A stretch of DNA of 64,000 bases from R-RK-3 sp963834945 (GTDB lineage: Bacteria; Pseudomonadota; Alphaproteobacteria; Rhizobiales; Rhodomicrobiaceae). Within the stretch, counting starts at the first letter, position 1; the number at the start of each line of letters is the position of its first letter. The position numbers and the translations under genes were made by a program. The stretch covers positions 682,001 to 746,000 of the forward strand of contig CAWIDT010000005.1 of assembly GCA_963834945.1 (NCBI GenBank), read 5' to 3'. Below the pieces are notes generated by a model, which saw nothing but the letters and a program-made list of their open reading frames with translations, ran no database searches and was not told the origin of the DNA. Below are positions 61,169 to 64,000 of the stretch, in pieces.

Positions 61169-61627
61169 CTATACCGCCGGATCAATCGAACAATACGGCG
61201 TCAGTCTCAGATGATGAATGCTAAGGAGATTGAAGGTGAGGTTGTAGCTCTCTAAAACGCCGGTGATCAAGACCCTCCGCGCGCCGCCGATCGTTTTCAA
61301 GGCTTCGGCTTTGCCCTCCGTAACCTTGCAGGCGACCAGATATTGATCGACCATGACGAAGGCGAAAAAATTCCCGAGGATGGATTTTGCGATCTGCTCG
61401 AATTTGCCGGCCGCGGAAAAAGGCTTCCCCGCATATCCCAATTCATATTTCCACTGATGATTGAGCGAGGAACTCAGGCATCCCGGACGCGACAGGACGC
61501 CTTTGCTGTTGCAGAGGGCGATCAGCTCTTCCGCTTTGGCGGCGGCTTCGATTCCCATGGCATGGGACGCCCCGCTGAATGGAGCGCTGAAACAGATCGC
61601 CAGGCAAAGTAACGAGCACCATTTCAT
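61169..61627 (-). CDS. secreted hypothetical protein
   Basis: A 152-residue protein with a signal peptide (MKWCSLLCLAICFSAPFSGASHA). The mature part has four or five cysteines that could form disulfides (LIALCNSKG, RPGCLSS, LVACKVTEGK, TPYCSIDPAV). No family was recognised; probably periplasmic. It is a single gene with no clear partners. Confidence 0.65.
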   Translation of the reverse strand: MKWCSLLCLAICFSAPFSGASHAMGIEAAAKAEELIALCNSKGVLSRPGCLSSSLNHQWKYELGYAGKPFSAAGKFEQIAKSILGNFFAFVMVDQYLVACKVTEGKAEALKTIGGARRVLITGVLESYNLTFNLLSIHHLRLTPYCSIDPAV

Positions 61628-61782
61628 GCCGCCCTCCCCACATCTTTATCGCCAAGCCCGGATGGCCAGACGATATTGGTGGATTGCCCGGCGGCATTCA
61701 ACCGTGGTTCTGGGGCGGCAAGTGGCTGGAGGCCGGGACGACGAAGGAGAGGGCGGCGCTCGAAGACGAAGCGCTGTGCTCC

Positions 61783-62883
61783 CTATACGGTGGCGGTAGA
61801 CAAACGCGTCGTTGCGAGCCTGCCGTTCGCCGATCCGATCTGAAAGTATCGCTTCAACCCGTTGATCGGCTCTTCCAGCAGCACCCGGGAGAGCGAGGCG
61901 ATCACGATGGTCGCCACTGCCCATGCCAACGCCTGGACATAGGGCTGCGCGTAAATGCCATCGAACATGCCCTTCGGAAAGTACCAGCGCGCGACGTAAT
62001 GATAGAGATACAGCCCATAGCTGATCTTGCCGAGATAGAGAACGGATGGCCGGCTGAATAGCCAGCCCATGACGCCGTCGAAGCCGGCGACGCAGCGCTC
62101 GATCAGATAGACTGCGATCAATGCGATCGCGGTGGGACCGAGCAGGGCCTTCAGCGGCTCCGGCCAGAAGCTCATCGCAGGCAGCATCAAAAGCAGCCAG
62201 CCGCCATGACGGCGCAGGAGCGCCAGCGATTTGTCACGGCCGGATTGATGCGCCCAGGCGAGCAGCGCACCGGCGCCCAGCGTATCGAAATTTGCAATGG
62301 GCATTGTGTAGCCGGCAAGCCCGAGATTGTACCTGGCCGCACAGAGGCGGAAAATCAGGGCGATGGCAATCCCGGCGCCGATGATCCAGGGCAGCGCCTT
62401 GCGCGGCGCGATGAGCAGGATGAAAGGCCAAGCCAGATAGAACTGCTCCTCGACCGACAGCGACCAGAAATGCCCGGCATATTGGCTCCAGACATTGTAT
62501 TTCGCCGTCCAGAAATTCGATAGATAGGCCAAATGCCAGAAGAACTCGCCCCGCCAGGCCAGAAAGCCCGACATGAGCAGCACGAACAGAAGCAGATAAT
62601 AAGCGGGGAATATGCGCAGCGAGCGACGGGCGTAAAAGACCATCAGGACGCGCAGGAGCGTCGCATTTCCGCTTTCGATCGCCGATTTATAGCCAAGCAG
62701 AATGCCGGTGATCAAAAAACCGCTGATCGAGAAGAACAGCCAGACGCCATATCCGCCGGTGATGCCGAGTTCATGCGTTTGCTGGGGCAGATAATGCTCA
62801 AGGAAGACGAGGCCGACGGCGACAGCGCGAAGAGTGTCGATCTGCGGGATGTAGCCCCTCGCTGTGTTCTCTCCCGCGATCAC
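61783..62883 (-). CDS. acyltransferase 3 family protein (OafA/YrhL-like)
   Basis: A 366-residue inner-membrane protein with about ten hydrophobic segments. The opening YIPQIDTLRAVAVGLVFLEHYLPQ carries the conserved His of acyltransferase 3 proteins, and GGYGVWLFFSISGFLITGILL and WSLSVEEQFYLAWPFI (conserved Glu) follow. Such enzymes O-acetylate polysaccharides, lipids or peptides. No neighbouring glycan genes indicate the target. Confidence 0.92.
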   Translation of the reverse strand: MIAGENTARGYIPQIDTLRAVAVGLVFLEHYLPQQTHELGITGGYGVWLFFSISGFLITGILLGYKSAIESGNATLLRVLMVFYARRSLRIFPAYYLLLFVLLMSGFLAWRGEFFWHLAYLSNFWTAKYNVWSQYAGHFWSLSVEEQFYLAWPFILLIAPRKALPWIIGAGIAIALIFRLCAARYNLGLAGYTMPIANFDTLGAGALLAWAHQSGRDKSLALLRRHGGWLLLMLPAMSFWPEPLKALLGPTAIALIAVYLIERCVAGFDGVMGWLFSRPSVLYLGKISYGLYLYHYVARWYFPKGMFDGIYAQPYVQALAWAVATIVIASLSRVLLEEPINGLKRYFQIGSANGRLATTRLSTATV

Positions 62884-63263
62884 TGCCTTGCCTCAATGTT
62901 CGTTGCGCTAAATCGGTATCCGCCTATCCATAAGGCAATATGGTCAGTCCTTTCCACGAGAACTTGAAGTCATTCCCCATTCATTCTTAACGCGCTGAAC
63001 AGAAAATACACAAAATTGCTTATAGGCTACGCCAAAAGGCTAGGAACTTAATGTGCTCGCATGAATATCGGGTGTGATGCCGCTCACAAGAGCATGATGC
63101 AATCCGGCGCGAAGAGGGCCAATGCCGCCCCGTTTCTGGCCGTGCGGCAACAGGCGGGACGCGTTTCAGCTCACCCGGCGCCTGCACGTTTCATGGTTGG
63201 GATTGGGCGGGGATCGAGTTCGGAAGCAGAGCGGCCAAAGCCAAAATCTCCCGGAGAGGCCGG
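62884..63263. other. intergenic region without recognised genes
   Basis: An AT-richer stretch (62930-63060) between the acyltransferase start and the TPR gene 3' end. A short plus-strand frame at 63061-63267 lacks coding character and a ribosome site. No hairpin or tRNA was seen. Confidence 0.45.
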
Positions 63264-63869
63264 CTAGATCGGCTGCCCCGGCGGCTCGGCCAGCATGACG
63301 CGCTCCTTCAGGAACGGGTCGATCTCCACGGCGGCCTTGAGCGCGTCCTGGGCCAGCGCCGCGCGTCCCTGCCGCATCAGGATGACGGCCTTGCCGGCGA
63401 GCGAGCCGAAATGCTTGGGCTCCAGGCCGAGCACATGCTGGATGGCCTCCAGCGAGCCGTCGAGATCGTCCATCGCGAACAGCACGGTCGCCTTTTGGTT
63501 CCAGCCCTCGGCATAGTCGGGCAGGCGGGCAATGAGCGCATCGGCGAGGCTCAGCGCCTTCTCGTTGTCGTAAGCGCGGCGGGCGGCGAGGATGGCGGCC
63601 ATCTCGCGGGTGGCCTGCTCGTCCGGCCCTTGCATCCAGAACAGCCAGATCTGGTCCTCGATGCCGCGCGCCTCCTGCTCGCTCTGCGCCTGCTTCAGCG
63701 CCTGGAACAGCTGCTCGCGCAACGCGGCCATATGGGGCCGGGCCTTCGATGGGTCGCCGGGCGGTGTCTGCGCCATAAGAGCGGTCGTGCCCATGATGGC
63801 CATCAGGCAAAGGCCCGCCGCGAGAGCCAGCTTTCGCGCATTGTGGATGATCATTTGATCATTATACAT
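63264..63869 (-). CDS. secreted TPR-repeat protein
   Basis: A 201-residue protein with an N-terminal signal sequence (RKLALAAGLCLMAIMGTTALMA) and tetratricopeptide-like helical pairs in the C-terminal half (LADALIARLPDYAEGWNQKATVLFAMDDLDGSLEAIQHVLGLEP). It is probably periplasmic and a protein-interaction module. The family is common in alphaproteobacteria and has no assigned function. The 131 bases to the window end show nothing clear. Confidence 0.8.
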   Translation of the reverse strand: MYNDQMIIHNARKLALAAGLCLMAIMGTTALMAQTPPGDPSKARPHMAALREQLFQALKQAQSEQEARGIEDQIWLFWMQGPDEQATREMAAILAARRAYDNEKALSLADALIARLPDYAEGWNQKATVLFAMDDLDGSLEAIQHVLGLEPKHFGSLAGKAVILMRQGRAALAQDALKAAVEIDPFLKERVMLAEPPGQPI

Positions 63870-64000
63870 GCCGCACGGCGCCTAGCATTGAATTCCCCGT
63901 GAGGTTCCCGCGATCCGCCCTCAAGGGAGAACCATAAGGTAGAACGTTAATTGCGTGGAAAACCGGAGGTTGCGGCGCGATTATGATTGTTTCAGCGGCT

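Noticed and set aside
63061..63267. 68-codon plus-strand frame before the TPR gene
   Set aside because: Weak coding character, no ribosome site, and overlap with the TPR gene end.

Overview
The window reads as chromosomal DNA of a high-GC alphaproteobacterium. Form IC (red-type) RuBisCO with CbbX, an Agrobacterium-type uronate oxidation operon, an Omp25/RopB-like barrel protein and extragenic hairpin repeats of a kind common in Hyphomicrobiales all point that way. I cannot name a genus. No rRNA, tRNA or CRISPR array was seen.

Layout. 1-7.8 kb (minus strand): a Calvin-cycle operon cbbF-cbbP-cbbT-cbbL-cbbS-cbbX-cbbE with divergent cbbR. It has no aldolase gene. 8.9-10.6 kb: a cyclic-nucleotide-binding/flavin reductase fusion. 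10.8-26.7 kb (plus strand): an almost complete glycogen and maltodextrin cluster glgX-malQ-(DUF1127)-pgi-glgP-glgB-glgC-glgA-pgm. Carbon fixation and carbon storage are therefore side by side: sugar phosphates from the cycle can pass through Pgi, Pgm, GlgC, GlgA and GlgB into glycogen, and GlgP, GlgX and MalQ bring them back. 26.8-31.1 kb: an MFS transporter, an ArsR-SRPBCC-GST operon and a class III CoA-transferase. 31.2-37.1 kb: a dipeptide-type ABC importer (five genes).

37-43.3 kb is accessory DNA. It holds a hybrid histidine kinase with an AhpD-like N-terminal domain, a 3' fragment of a second dppF-like gene, and a 2.7-kb IS1595-family transposon with matching inverted repeats, a target duplication and four passenger genes. 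The transposon sits inside a small GHKL-ATPase-like gene whose frame closes exactly when the element is removed in silico. 43.3-46.2 kb: a PhzF-like protein, an outer-membrane barrel and a MarR-GNAT fusion next to a perfect 23-bp palindrome. 46.3-50.9 kb: a five-gene uronate operon gntR-kdgD-udh-gci-gli. 52.1-56.8 kb: an island with an ankyrin protein, a two-haem cytochrome c and a PQQ alcohol dehydrogenase that has the Asp-x-Asp signature of lanthanide enzymes. It is flanked by two copies of the first half of a GST gene. 57.3-58.8 kb: gatB. 58.8-60.8 kb: a compact, lower-GC cassette encoding a PD-(D/E)XK-like protein, a ParA/MinD-like ATPase and a small basic protein, the best candidate here for an undescribed system. 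61-63.9 kb: a secreted protein, an acyltransferase and a TPR protein.

Many genes at 2.3-25 kb and 31.5-36.6 kb, and a few later, are broken by single-base shifts, mostly one extra base. Corrected lengths are normal and active sites are kept, so I read these as assembly or sequencing errors, not gene decay. Coordinates for such genes span the whole corrected gene.
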